Notes: a model not told the origin generated them from the sequence alone. Shown: positions 10,279-22,682, numbered from the stretch's first letter. The stretch is DNA of 64,000 nt from Bryum argenteum (GCA_037043015.1 CM073329.1:9006648-9070647), one strand, 5' to 3'. A program made the numbers and translations.

Positions 10279-11640
10279 CTCTGGATTTGCCGGTGAAGTT
10301 ATAGCCGTCTCAGTAGCAGCCCCGGGAGAGTCAAGGGTAGGAGGAACATCCGTAGTAGCCACGGGAGAGTCAAGGGCAGGAACAACTTCGGTAGCAGCCA
10401 CGGGAGAGTGGGTCGGCGTCGGCTTCTCCGAAATCTCGAGGGGTATGGGGCGGGGTGCGATCTCCGGTTCAGCAACAATAGGAGGCTGTGGAGGCGCGAC
10501 AATGGCTGGTTGTGCAGGCGCGACGATGGGAGGATGTAGAGGCGCGACGATGGCTGGTGGACTCGCGTCACAGATGCTGAGGCGAGGTTGATCGGGGTTG
10601 ATGGAGGCAATGGGGATAGGAAAACTAGGCAGTTGGGATAAGATATTCCCGAATGATTGAAACATCTGTTCCATCTTGCCTAGTGCCATGCGGGTTTCGG
10701 ACTGAGAGCTCAGGAATGTGGACTCCAATTTGTCCACTCGAGCATTCGCAGCTACGATGTCTTCTAACCTTTGCCTCTCTCTTACCGCTTCTCTCTCTGC
10801 TTCTTCCTTTGCCTTGCGAGCCTTCTGAGCCTCCTTCTCTTGCCGCTTCTGTGCTCGCTTCTGATCCTTCGTGAGCAAAGGGGCGACAACTTCCACTTTC
10901 ACTGGTGGTTGTGAAGGCTCTCCTTCCTCCGTGAGCAGAGGCATGACAGGAAGAAGAGGATCATCCTCAGCCCTCAAAGGCTTTGGAGAACTAGGCTCTT
11001 CCGAGAAGTCATAAAACCGGACTACTTTGGTATCCTCCGGCTCGTCCTCGGCCTTCCAAACACCTTTCACTAACCATTTGTCATACTTCCCCTTCTCAAT
11101 CTGCCTCCTGGGAGGGCTCTGCGGGCCCTGGGGAGAAGGGGCCAAAGTAGTCTCCTTCTGGGATGGATCAGGAGCCACCTCGTCGTCTAAGGTCATGGCC
11201 GCGAGATCAGCATCATCAGCTTGGTTATCGTCATCCCCGTCGCCATCGCTCGCACCCTCATTATCGTCATTGTCTGACGAGTCAGAACTGTCTGATGATG
11301 ATGCATCCCGTGGCACACGCTCTTGCCCAGGTTCTTCATCGTCTTCGCCAAAGATATCCCGGTAGATGCCATCGTTGGAGTTCTTTGAACGAACCTCCCT
11401 CCGAAACCCCGGGGGTGGAACCGTGTGCTGAACCTGAGTCACAGCGGCCCCAATATCGACGACCCCAGGAGACTGCACGTTTAGCTCGACTCGAGCTAAA
11501 TCCTCCTCCGATGGAGGACCACGACGCAGTCGCCGGAGGGGGGGGCTATCAATGTCCCCAACGACATCGGAGGCCCCAAAGTTGGCTTCCAGCGCCCTCC
11601 GTGCTTGAGGCACAGAAGCGCTAGCTTCTCGACCGAGAAG
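10279..11640 (-). CDS. Acidic / coiled-coil / Pro-rich tail exon of the element A gene
   Basis: This is the open frame forming the C-terminal tail. In order: an acidic Ser/Asp stretch (DASSSDSSDSSDNDDNEG), a charged coiled coil around 10740-10880, a conserved MEQMFQSFGNIL block, and imperfect Pro-Val-Ala repeats (PPIVAP type) from about 10550 to 10450. A donor-like CCAGAG/GTTAGT at 10279 may end it before the FCP1-like gene, so fusion with the phosphatase-like part is possible but not shown. One palindrome copy (about 11480-11501) lies within this open frame, translated as LARVELN. Confidence 0.45.
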
Positions 11641-14600
11641 CCTCTCCAGCTCGCGCCTCAGAAGAAGAACGCTTGGTAGATTCGCGGGGAGGGGCGCGTG
11701 CAGTACCGCGACCATGTGACGCAGAAGACCGAGCTCGACCGCTTCCACGACCCTGAGGGGGAGCACGAGCAGTACCACGACCCTGAGGGGGAGCACGAGC
11801 AGTACCACGACCACGAGGGGGAGCACGAGCAGCACTCGACGGAATTGCCACCGCAGCCCAGTCAATTGCGGGAGGAGAAACCAGAGGAACAGCTGAATCC
11901 ATGGGGGAATTCATCCCCGCCGGAGAAGAAGGACCACCTTCATCTTCATCCTCGTGCTCAGAAGCGGAAGAGTCGTCGCTTGCAGGCTGGGTGCTCTTCT
12001 TCTTAGACATCCTCTTCTTTCCCTTCCCTGACCCTTCAGCAGAAGGCTTGGGTCCGCGATTAGCTTCTGGATTGACGTATGCTGCGACGTTGATATCGTT
12101 GTAGTCCAGATGTTGGTAATCCGACGCAGCATTCGTATAAGCCTCCTTCTCAGTCTCGCTGATAACAACATATGTCTCAGCCTGGCACATCTGTGAAAGA
12201 AGGAGAGAGAAACATATAAGAAGAGTAAGACGAAATAGCTCGACTCGAGCTAAAAGGCCATGGACAAAATACATGATGAAGAGATTTAAGCATGAGAGTG
12301 TTTAGCTCGACTCGAGCTAAACAGGCAGGAGAGTGTTTAGCTCGACTCGAGCTAAACAGGCATGAGAGTGTTTAGCTCGAGTCGAGCTAAACAGGCATGA
12401 GAGTGTTCGGCTCGACCTGAGCTAAACGAGCATAAGATCGTTTAGCTCGACTCGAGCTAAACGAGCATGAGATCGTTTAGCTCGACTCGAGCTAAATGAG
12501 CTTGTGGAATTCAAATTGAAGGAATGGTGCAATGTACTTACAATTCCAGCCAACATTGGCTTTGTGCCACCCATAATCGATAGAAACTTCCCTCCCGGAG
12601 ATGAGAACATCTTGAGCACCCGACAGTAGAACTCCAATCGGAGCTCGGTATCACTGAGACCAAGGTGGTGTTCTCTGTACGCGCCGGGCTTCGAGTACAG
12701 GGGCAACTCTGGAGCGTAGAATACAGAGGGTATCGCATCCAACACACTCTGAGCATGGCTGCTCTTCTTGACAAGAAAGAGGAGGGGGAGCAAGTGCTTC
12801 TCTGAAGCTTTTCCCTCTGCAATGCCGTTGAAACGCTCGTTGCTGGCCGGCATGTAGTTGGCTGCCTTGCGAGAGTACTCGTCCTTCAACTTCTTGTCGA
12901 CGTAAACCATTGCCTGGCAGTTACGGTCGACGTTGGAGGTGATGAACATCCAAACCTCGGGATTCTTGATGTGAGGATCGGTCACGGTGTCTGCCCACAC
13001 ATCAAGGAATTCTTGAAAGTATGGACTCTCCGTGTCGTCCACTCTACTTCCACTCCCCGGGACAGCTCGCAAATCAATCAAGCCTAAATCACACTTGCTA
13101 GATTGATTCCAGGCGTAGTTCTTGTCCCAAATCCCAAATTTGAACTCGGAAGAGTGAAAGAGCCGCGTGTAAACAATCGGTGCAGGAGGTTGAAACGTCC
13201 CTTTGACATCCAGGAACTTCTTGAAGAACTCAGCTGCATATTCCGATATCTCTGCTGCACTCCTATTCTTCGCTTTCTTTTGGCGGTAGATGGTGAAGAA
13301 CGAGTCGCCCGGGACGGAGAGAAGCATGGACATAGTCTGACGAGTCAGATTGTATTCCACCTTAAACTTCCTCCAGTTGTCGACGTCGAACTGCCATTCG
13401 GAGTCGAACAAACCAAGCGAGGGCTTGAGGTTGTGCAGTTCCCTCGCGACAGTGTTCTTCCTCTTCCGATTCTCCACCCACTGCTTTGCACTCATGCACT
13501 GAAAGTATTTCTTCGCAGGCTTCCTCACGGCCACCTTGGGGTAGGGCAACGTTCGATCCGGAGTCTCGTTCAGCAAGTGCTGCGCCAAGACCTCGAGGTT
13601 CTCCGCGTCCAACTGCCCCATTCCCTTGAAGAACTCCCTGTTCAAGGTGAACTTCTTTGAGGCGGTTTCCCAATCTTTCGCCCGATTGAATGGGAGCTCG
13701 GTGTCGGGGTCGATCAGCTCTCCAAGACTGTAGTCAGTGATGAACCTCTTCCACAACTCGTAGACGTCGTCGGGAGATGTGATGATGAGGAGCTCGTTGC
13801 GAAGGTCGGACGGTCTGACGATCTTGTCCTTCGCGTTATTGTTGATGCTGATGAACCTCTTCACCATGGCAGCCGCGAATGCCTGCACGAAAGCCAAACT
13901 ATTAAAAACAACCTATGTTGTTTTAGCTCGAGTCGAGCTAAAACGACATCCCCAAACACGTCGACAGAGAATGCAAACAAAGCCAACCGGAAAAAGTAAA
14001 GACCAGGTAATCTCATACCTCATAACGCTTCCGGTTATCTACTTCAACCGGTGTTTCACGTCGATGCGGCTTCTTGAGCTTCTCAGGGCGGCCATAGTCT
14101 TCCCAGACCTTTCTAGCGCCCATGATGTTCGTTGCCCAGGAAGGTATGAACGTCCCAGCATTGTTCGTCTTGTTCGCCATGGCCGACACGTCCAGAATCT
14201 TGTTGATGTCGGAATGCCACACAACGTGGGCTTTCCATGTCTGAAGGGCGAGGACCTTCGATTCGTCGATCTTCTTGTCCCGAATCAACTGTTTCGCAGC
14301 CTCAACGTGGTGCTGCCCGTCGATAATTCGGAACCGACAAGATTGGACCAGAACTTCCCAATCCCAAACCTCAGGCTCAGTTTTGATCTTCGGCATTATG
14401 ATGATGGTTTGTCTGGAAGTTACATCAAGAGAATTCATCAAGATGTTCTTGTAATGCGCGATGCCGGCTGGTTCCAGAGATCGCACGATAAACCTTGGTT
14501 CGGAAGGGTCAAGGAGGTCGATCGACACGTCAAGGGGATTGTCACGACCGAAGACATAAAACTCTCCACAGCTGTCCCAGTAGTCCTCCAGAGACTTTGT

Positions 14601-15559
14601 CGCTTCCTTGTACTTGATGTCCTTCTCAGAGACAGCCACGTTCATGGTAGGGTTCATGAACGTCAGAGCGCTGCCGGAGGATTTGCTCCTCTTCGATCCA
14701 GAGCTGGAAGAGTTCGGGTTTGGACGCTTCGTACCCTGAACGCCGAGACTTCCCTCTGGAGTGCCTAGACCCGACGGAGCATTCCCGGATGGAGCCTGCA
14801 ACAAAAGATTCCCGGGCCGTTTTATTGGAGCCTTGCCTTTCTTCTTTGAATTCTCGAAATCAGAGAGAGCCTTCCAGATCTGCGCAGTGTAAGGAATGTA
14901 GGATCTGGCGAAGATTTTCGGGGAAGACTGATTGGGCTGCAATTTCGTGTCGATATGATGAAGTTGATTGGCATCGACCTTCCCGACCATAAAGCTCCGG
15001 ATGAAGTCGTGGGAGAAACGGACTTCATTAGGGGGAAACACAATAGTGAAGACGAATCCTTCGACCTCCACAGCTTCGAACTTGATCATGAGAAATTCGT
15101 CCTCATATGTAACAAGTTCGATGAAGGCATCAAGACACAGGGGCAAAAATGCCCCGTGAGATCCTGATTGTTGATAAAAGAAGAAGTGGGTCTTGTTCAT
15201 CGGACGAATCGACCAAGACTTGATGGAATGTTGCTTGGGGGTCCACAATTTTCCCCATTGCGCGTCCAGAAAAATAGCTGCAAGCGGATCGTCTGGTGAT
15301 TGGAGTTCAACTGGTGCAAGGAATCCCTCCAGGGCTTGCATGTTATAAGTGACCTATGGATAACGAAATAATAGAGGGCGAATTAGCTCGATTCGAGCTA
15401 AATGGACACATTAGATAGGAACATAGATGTGAAGTAGACTATTACCTCAGGAGCCGACTCTTGCTGCTCCACTTCCATGTTGATTTCAGGCTCGGTAGGT
15501 GCATTTGCAGCCATCTGAACAATTCTGGCAGTTTGTTTGGTTCTCGGCATCACTGTCAT
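10279..15559 (-). CDS. ParB-like / DNA amino-methyltransferase-like protein, element A
   Basis: Exons: 15446-15559 (starts at 15559 or, in frame, at 15550), 14019-15353, 12542-13882, then from 12190 down. The first three joins use clean GT-AG sites and keep phase (930 codons). Exon 2 holds a ParB-like block (FRIIDGQHHVEAAK) and the WATNIMGARKVWEDYG segment. Exon 3 holds a methyltransferase-like fold: a motif IV-like strand (LGLIDLRAVPG in place of DPPY), then YCRVLKMFSSPGG and GGTK near its end. Exon 4 completes the nucleotide-binding part (TYVVISETE) and runs into lysine-, acid- and RG-rich tracts. The tail frame (10279-11640: acidic, coiled coil KDQKRAQKRQEKEAQ, Pro/Val repeats) is shifted relative to exon 4, needing an unplaced intron near 11.5-11.8 kb or an indel. 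Catalytic motifs look degraded. The N-terminus resembles the histone H3 tail. Confidence 0.6.
11738..11832. repeat. 30-bp tandem repeat encoding RG-rich repeats
   Basis: About three copies of a unit GAGGGGGAGCACGAGCAGTA plus CCACGACCCT, encoding GRGTARAPPQ repeats on the minus strand within exon 4 of the element A gene. Confidence 0.75.
12191..12541. repeat. Palindrome cluster in intron 3 of the element A gene
   Basis: Seven copies (about 12235, 12302, 12337, 12372, 12409 degenerate, 12445 and 12477) in a 351-bp intron, spaced about 35 bases. The outer flanks vary in step on both sides (TG..CA or CG..CG), keeping the extended palindrome. Confidence 0.85.
13922..13942. repeat. Palindrome in the 136-bp intron 2 of the element A gene
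   Basis: One perfect copy, central G, inside intron 13883-14018. Confidence 0.85.
15382..15402. repeat. Palindrome in the 92-bp intron 1 of the element A gene
   Basis: One copy with central T and one lost base at its left edge, inside intron 15354-15445. Confidence 0.8.
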
Positions 15560-15664
15560 TCAAACAATGAGAAACAAACTGTAAGATTCACAGGGGCCAG
15601 AGCACATCGCCATTATCTTCGCGATCAAACCGGAAAAACATGCTTAGATTAAGTGCCAAGATTA

Positions 15665-16858
15665 TTTAGCTCGAGTAGAGCTAAATGGGGTTAACCTGCT
15701 ACATGACGAAGCCCATTTAGCTCGACTCGAGCTAAATGGTCCCAAACCTCAAACAAGATCGGGCCCATTTAGCTCGGGTCGAGCTAAATGGGCTACAAAC
15801 CTGCAACAGAGCAGTAAGTTCATTTAGCTCGACTCGAGCTAAATGGACATACGACCCTATAGCATGTTTACAGCCCATTTAGCTCGACCCGAGCTAAATG
15901 GTCACAAACCTGGAACAAGGTCAGGCCTATTTAGCTCGAGTCGAGCTAAATGAGCCGACTACTTGGCAATCGTCCAAGCCAATTTAGCTCGACACGAGCT
16001 AAATGGTCACGGACCTGGAACAAGGCCAGGCCCATTTAGCTCGAGTCGAGCTAAATGGGCGTACTACTTCCTTGAACGTCAAGCCCATTTAGCTCGACTC
16101 GAGCTAAACGGGCCTGGCCTTATTCCAGGTCCATGACCATTTAGCTCGGGTCGAGCTAAATGGGCTTAGACTACAGCCAATTAGTCGGCTCATTTAGCTC
16201 GACTCGAGCTAAATGGGCTCACTGCCCTGTTTCATGGCAAGCCCATTTAGCTCCAGTCGAGCTAAATGGGCGTGGCCTTTTATAGATCCGTGACCATTTA
16301 GCTCGAGTCGAGCTAAATGGGCTTACTGCTATGTGGCAGTTCAAGCCCATTTAGCTCGACTCGAGCTAAATGGTCACGGATCTCAAACAAGGCCATGCCC
16401 ATTTAGCTCGAGTCGAGCTAAATAGGCTTGACATGCAACAAAGCAGTAAGCCCTTTTAGCTCGACTCGAGCTAAATGGGCCTGGCCTTTTTTAGGTCCGT
16501 GACCATTTAGCTCGAGTCGAGCTAAATGGGCTTACTGCTATGTGGCAGTTCAAGCCCATTTAGCTCGAATCGAGCTAAATGGTCACGGACCTCAAACAAG
16601 GCCAGGCCCATTTAGCTCGAGTCGAGCTAAATAGGCTTGACATGCAACAAAGCAGTAGGCGCTTTTACCTCGACTCGAGCTAAATGGGCCTGGCCTTTTT
16701 TAGGTCCGTGACCATTTAGCTCGAGTCGAGCTAAATGGGCTTGAACTGCCACATAGCAGTGAGCCCATTTAGCTCGACTCGAGCTAAATGGTCACGGACG
16801 TAGAAAACGCCAGGCCCATTTAGCTCGAGTCGAGCTAAATGGGCTTGGTGGTATTGGA
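15665..16858. repeat. Palindrome array A1, in the first intron of the element A minus-strand gene
   Basis: About 23 copies of the palindrome, most extended to CCCATTTAGC..GCTAAATGGG, at about 50-55-bp spacing. The central base alternates G and C almost strictly from copy to copy. The spacers also occur in both orientations: GGTCACGGACC..CCAGGCCC in one place and GGGCCTGGCC..GGTCCGTGACC in the next. A higher-order unit of about 214 bp with four palindromes repeats from about 16290. A 5' exon donor (CATT/GTAAGTTGC at 17152) and an acceptor at 15579 place the array in a 1.57-kb first intron. Confidence 0.88.
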
Positions 16859-16900
16859 AAATCAAGTACTCTAATGAAGCTAATTTGGTAGCTAAATTGG

Positions 16901-16985
16901 CATCGAGCTAAATGGGCATCGAGCTAAATGGGCATCGAGCTAAATGGGCATCGAGCTAAATGAGCATTGAGCTTAATGAGCTGAA
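16901..16985. repeat. Tandem half-sites at the edge of array A1
   Basis: Five direct repeats of a 16-bp half-palindrome unit, CATCGAGCTAAATGGG, the last two degenerate. Confidence 0.8.
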
Positions 16986-17152
16986 ACTTGAAAATGGGCG
17001 CATTGCAGGAGAAAAACACAAATTTCGACGCAAATAACACAAATCGGAAGACCTCTATTACTGTGCGAGCAACATTTCATAGCATTCTGCCCTGCGATGT
17101 ACTGAAAATGGAATTGAATCAAAAACCTAAAAGACAAGAATTAGCAACTTAC

Positions 17153-17700
17153 AATGAAGCAAGTGAGAAAATGCGCTGTAGATGCCGCAATGATTCGCGT
17201 CCAAATGCAGGCGAAGAAAGGCGCAGCCACGAGCGTCCACAGCGCAACAGCAAAGCGAAAAAGCCGCCCAAAGCTTGAAAATAAGCAAGCTCGAAAAAGC
17301 AGGAAGGAGGAGGAGTCTGAAAAGCCGCCCGAAGTCTCAAAACAAGTGCAAAAGCAAGGAGAGAGAGTGCGCGCGAGGAGCGGTAGGAAGGAGGAGGCGG
17401 AGGCGCGCGATTAGCATCAAAATGCAGCACCGTATCGTGCGAGGAGCGGCAGACACAGCGCGAGGGAGGAAGAGGGCGGAGGTGCGGAGACACAGCGGAG
17501 AGCGGCAAAGCAGCGGAGACAGAGCGGAGAGGTGCGGAGAGACAGCGGCAGACACAGCGGAGAGCCCGACGCTGCTGTCGGCAGGGTTTCCCGCCAGAGC
17601 CCGTCCGCCGCAATCTGCAGCCGCCGGCCGCCTGGCGGCGACTCGATTCGCTTCTCGCCCGAGCTGCCGGAGCTGCCCGGGCTTGGCCGCCCAAGTTTTG
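17153..17700 (-). promoter_or_regulatory. Probable 5' noncoding exon and promoter region of the element A ParB/methyltransferase-like gene
   Basis: GC-rich island next to AT-rich DNA, ending on the minus strand in a good donor (CTTCATT/GTAAGTTGC). No long ORF on the minus strand is conserved with element B. The equivalent place in element B is 49466-50030, also purine-rich on the plus strand. Transcription start not determined. Confidence 0.4.
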
Positions 17701-20700
17701 TTTTTTATTTTCAAATTTTTATTCTTTAATACTTTCAAATTTTATGTCCATTTTTTGGGTTTTTGTTTAGTTTATATATAATCTCTAAAAATCATGTGTG
17801 AAGGTTTGAACAAATTTGAATAAGGAGTTCGTGCATGGGTATGGAAAAAAAAAAGGGGAATAAATATTTTGTGTACTTCATACTTTATATAAGCCATGGA
17901 AATAATCCTAGTGCCAAAAACAAATACTAAATCAATACTCAAAAATCATTTGGTTTCATTAGAACTACTTGTAGTTTTGAATGAGGAAGTGGTGCCTTTG
18001 TTTTGGAAAAAAGGGTTGAAAATTTTTTGGAAATTTTCCTAGGTAATTGGTACCCTATAAAGTATATAGCGTGTGTTTTGGAAGCATGCAAGAAATAAAA
18101 GAATTTTTGAAGAAGTACACAAGTTTAATTATTTAGACTTGTCAAAATAGGAGGCGCTTGGAGATGTATTTAAAAAAAATTATTGGAAAGGGGTTTTTAT
18201 ATGTGAAGTAGGTAATAAGGATTCAATAAAATTTATGGAATCACCAAAATAATTTCTAAGAAATCCGAACTATTTTTCCCGATTTACATTACATTACCTC
18301 TATCGACCTGAACTTTGAATAATTTGTAGAAAATATAAAGAAGATGAGAAAAAATATATTTGAATCTTAGGTTAGCTAACCTATAAAATTGCTGGTGATA
18401 TTTAGAAATTTGTGAGGGGTCATAAAATAAATCATAGGAGTAACCCATCTATGTGTCATGGTTTACGTGGACCTTTTAGAAATTTGAATAAGGGGGTGAA
18501 TAAGAAAATGATGAAAAGAAGTTGATTTTAATATCTAAAATAGCTAAATAGGACCATATGAATGTGGTGGAAGTGTGAAAAATATCATAGGGCAAATGGA
18601 ACTTTGTCTAAAAAATTTCGTGAGTATTCAATAACTCAGCAGAATTTGAAGTAGGGCGCGAGTGCAAGTGTAATTATGTGCAAAAAGGGAGGAAGAGTGG
18701 TTTTTATAACTTTAATTCATAATTCATGTCATATGATAACTATGGTGAAAATATTACGACCACGAGACGATGGAAGTATTTCTTTTTTTTCAATTTTTTT
18801 TAATTTCGTTACTTTAAAATTATATGTTTAATTTTATTTGTTGTTGTTTAATTTATATGTTTTTGTTTTCACGCATTGAATTAAATTAGTTCATTTCTAT
18901 GGGTAAAGCTTAAATTAATTCGTAAGAAATCAAAATAAAGTGAATAAAGATATTTTTAAATCCTAGAGTAATTATCCTATAAAATGTTAGTTAAATATGT
19001 TTAATTGGTAGGAAAGCAAATTAAGGTTAAGAAACATAGTTTAGATCTGAAAATGAAAACTTATAAATATGATGGTGATATTTAAAACTTGTATAAAAGA
19101 CAAATCTACATGCTACGGGTTTTTTGTAAAAGTTTTATCACTTTCGAACTATGAATAATTTGTGAAATGTAAATAAATAAAATACAAGAATATATTTGTA
19201 GTGATCGTGTTAAAAATATTATATGCTTGGAAAAACTATGTGTAGAAAGAAAATGAGGATTGGATAATCCGTCAGTATTTGAAGTAAGTAAAAACATCTA
19301 ATATAGTGGCAAATAGAGAGTGTAAGTGGTTTTTATAACTTGATTGCTTTACTTGTTTCTTCTCCGCAATTACTTCCTCTATTGGATCAATCTGTTTGTC
19401 TCGAAATAGCGCAACCAATTCTCATTGCGTGAAGGAAATAACTGAGGAATGCACAGCTACTGTGATGTGAGCAACGCCGTCATTCTTAGATGTCTTCCGC
19501 AACAAGCTTCTTTTAGAGTCAATCTCATTTTAACGGAATGAGTCTCATTTTGATTGAAATTCAGATATGCAGAGTCGATATCCTATACGTAAGTATTCTT
19601 TCTTAAGTAAAGATAAAAGTGTTTAATTTCCCAATTGCATTCAAGTAATTGTATAAGGAAGTGATTATCATTTCTAAAATACCTAAAGACAACCATATTT
19701 TTGTAGTGTACGTGTTAAAACTATTAAATGCTAAAAGAAAGTATTTGTAAAAAAAAAAATGAGAATTCAATAATCCGGCATAATTTTAAGTAGGTAAAAA
19801 CAAAAAATGTATGGGCAAGTCTGTGTAACTAAGTGTTTTGTATTACCTTAATAGAAAAAAAGTTATTCAATATAAATAAATAAATGAATATATATATATA
19901 TTAATAAAAATAACTATAAAAGATTTCCAATTCAGCTTCCTTATAAATCATGAAGGTATAATGTTCAGAGTTGGAAAATAATTTTTTATTTGTTCTTGCA
20001 TAGGCAAACCTAAGTTTCTTAAGATAGTAAGATACAAAATTACAAAAAAGATATTGTTGATTCTAAATATTTAATTTTCATAAATAAAACGTTAACTGAT
20101 TTGACCTACATTAAGTAATTTTGTAGGCAATAAGCATACTGTTAGCACGGAATAAAATAAAGTATTTACGCACAATTAAAACTGCATTTAATTAATGTAT
20201 GACGAATGCCCTTGATTATTAATCTACATTTACTCGTTTACTAGGGAAAATTTAATGCACAACCAACACATTTGATTCTCATAGCTTAATATACGAATCT
20301 CCTAAAAATGAATGTGCCATTTGCAACCATTTTACAGTAGCAATTATCAGATTGATTCAATGAAAGAACCAAGCGCGGAGCAAAATCAAGTGAATCAATA
20401 CTAATATGATCTCTTTGGAAAATACGGAGGCTGCACCAAATTGACCGGATGAAGAGCTTCCAAGCGATGCAAACAAGCGCAAGAAAGAGAATGAGCGCGA
20501 GGATTACCTAAAGTAGCATGAGCGAGGAGTAGGAGCAAAAGTCAACGGCGGAATAGCGAAAGGACATGTGCGCGAGAAAGTAGAGAGTGCGCCAGGAGAT
20601 TGAATGCGTTGCGAGAGTCCTCTATTAGAGTATAGAATTTAGGCTAACGAATTTAGGAATTAAGGTTTTGGTTATTGAGTTAAAGGTTTAGGATTAAAGC

Positions 20701-21990
20701 TTAATTATTTTTGAACTTAAAGAGTAAGGATTGAAAAGTAAACATAGAAGTTAGATATCAACTTTACAAAAAAATGCGTAAATGCGGATACATTATAAAT
20801 TTTTGAAAATAACTATAGAATACTATAATATATAAAACATCCTAGCATAAGAATTGAAGTAAAACAGAATATTATTATGTTTGAATATCACACATAGAAT
20901 ACTAAACTTCTAAAAAACATATAGTCACTCAATGTTAACAAGACTGAATTTAAAAGCAATAATATTATACTTTAAATATATTATACTTTAAGTAATATAC
21001 TTAAAATATCCTATTGGAAATAACACACTTGTAAAAATACGTAATAAACTTATGATTTCTCAACTTATTCACTGTCTAAATAGTTATATGATATTATATC
21101 ACATAAATATCTTGAATATTATGTTTATAATGGCCATTTGTAGAATATCACATTCAACTTAATTGAATATCATACGTAATACACCACACCTAATTAAATA
21201 GAAACTAATCTTATAGGATCACATTTAAATAATGTGAATATAATATTTACTATAACTGTTTCAACGTGTAAAGTATTTATCTTTTAATATTACATGTAAT
21301 TTAGTAAATACAAATCTTACAATTATACTTCACAACACCTATCGATTTTAATCAATTAAGCATAAACCCTAGGCTTAAAGACTATAAAGTTGTAAAGAAT
21401 CACCTTAAGATCATGATTATGAAAAAGCGAATCATGAAAAACTCTTTTTAATTTCACGTAATTGGCTTGCAATCATAATACATGCTCCATGCTTGGAGTT
21501 CCAATAAAATAAAAGAGTTGTTTTCACTTAAGTGCATTTCATTATTTCATACTTTTTTGCAAAGTTTAGAATAGAAACTAGACTTGATTTGGAGCAAAAC
21601 CTAAGTGATATCATTCAAAACGGACCTCGGACGAAGAAGATATGGCTATTCAAAGTTATGCTTTCTATTCAAAATGTCGTTTTTTGACATTCGGCGCATT
21701 AAGAGTTTAACATTCTAGTGCCCGATATGAGATTATTTTGTTCATTTGAGTTTGGGTTATCCATTGTCCTCCCGAATCCGGTTTTTATTATTACAATTAT
21801 GTAATTTCTATTTTTAGAAGTATTACAAATTTCTCGGCGACTTAACTTTCAAATGATTTCACTGGCCTAAGATGTCCTCGTTCCTCCCAAATTTCCGAAG
21901 ATGTCCTCGTTCCTTGCGAAGTTCCCCGTTCCTTGTGAAGTTCCCCGTTTCCCCCCAAGTTCCCATCCACGTCGCTTTTACTCTATACCG
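17700..21990. other. AT-rich core of element A, no genes
   Basis: About 4.3 kb of AT-rich DNA with no credible ORF, between the two divergent genes. It contains diverged internal repeats (for example 19200-19305 against 19700-19810). It shares a segment with element B's core: TCCTATACGTAAGTATT at about 19580, followed by AAGTGTTTAATTTCC, matches 51689-51745. A role as origin, scaffold or divergent promoter is open. Confidence 0.6.
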
Positions 21991-22019
21991 TTACTGGCCG
22001 TATTTGGCGCCCTTTCTAT

Positions 22020-22409
22020 TTTGAGTTCGTGATCTTGTTTGGCGCCATTTCTCTTCCCGCTTGCTCTGGCTCTCTCCTCATTTGCGCACTATGCGCTTTC
22101 GGCTCCTCTCTTGCTCCGCTCCTGTGCTCTTTCCGCTCCTTCGCTCCTGCTGCGCTCCTGTGCTCTATCCGCTCCTCTCCGGCTCCGCTCCTGTTGCCCT
22201 TCGCCTCACCTCCGCACCTTCGCATCTCTGCCCTTCGTCTCTGTACACTACGTTTTGCCTAAACTCCCTATTACCATTAGTGCTTCCGGTTTTGCAAATT
22301 TTGATTAGGGTTTGGGACTCTAAGAAGCTCGGGAGTTGATGCGCGTGCTGCTTTTGAGGATGCCCAAGGCCTTCGTTGAAATACCGCAGCTGTCAAGCAC
22401 GGCGTGAGG
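22020..22409 (+). promoter_or_regulatory. Probable promoter and 5' noncoding exon of the element A DUF7869-type gene
   Basis: A CT-rich GC island leads to a donor GGCGTGAG/GGTAAGTTCG (GT at 22410). The next acceptor (GGCATTCAG, 23599) is followed at once by the start ATG at 23606. Confidence 0.45.
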
Positions 22410-22682
22410 GTAAGTTCGATCTATATCCTCAATGTCAATGTATAACAAGAGATTGTTGTTGATTGGTCATGTCTTGCGTTCATTGTGGTGCATTCCTGAT
22501 GGCAATGTGGAAATCGTCGGTTTAGTTGTGCACGGAAATCGAGGCAAAGATACTGTTTTACTTCTGCTCAGTTCCCAAGAACGATTCATAGTATTTGCTG
22601 TGCACGAATATCGAGGCAGTTTCATATAACATATGCATGATATGCTCATGAAGTCCTGTACTGAGGGATTCACTCGATGTCC

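Noticed and set aside
8957..11640. Fusion of the FCP1-like domain to the C-terminus of the ParB/methyltransferase-like protein
   Set aside because: A donor-like site exists at 10279 and the strand is the same, but there is also a plausible own ATG at about 10028; no join could be shown.
12842..13660. Plus-strand ORF of 185 codons opposite the methyltransferase-like exon
   Set aside because: Complement of a well-supported exon with conserved minus-strand motifs in all three paralogues.
15665..16858. CRISPR-like array (repeat about 29 bp, spacer about 25 bp)
   Set aside because: Repeats are perfect palindromes in alternating orientation, spacers themselves recur and invert, the surroundings are eukaryotic spliced genes, and there are no cas genes.
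17149..17781. Arg/Ala-rich ORFs of up to 181 codons
   Set aside because: GC-rich, low-complexity region open in several frames at once; the position suits a 5' noncoding exon or promoter.
22016..22339. Overlapping ORFs rich in Ala, Leu and Ser on both strands
   Set aside because: CT-rich low-complexity region in a probable promoter and 5' exon; no splice-consistent coding frame.
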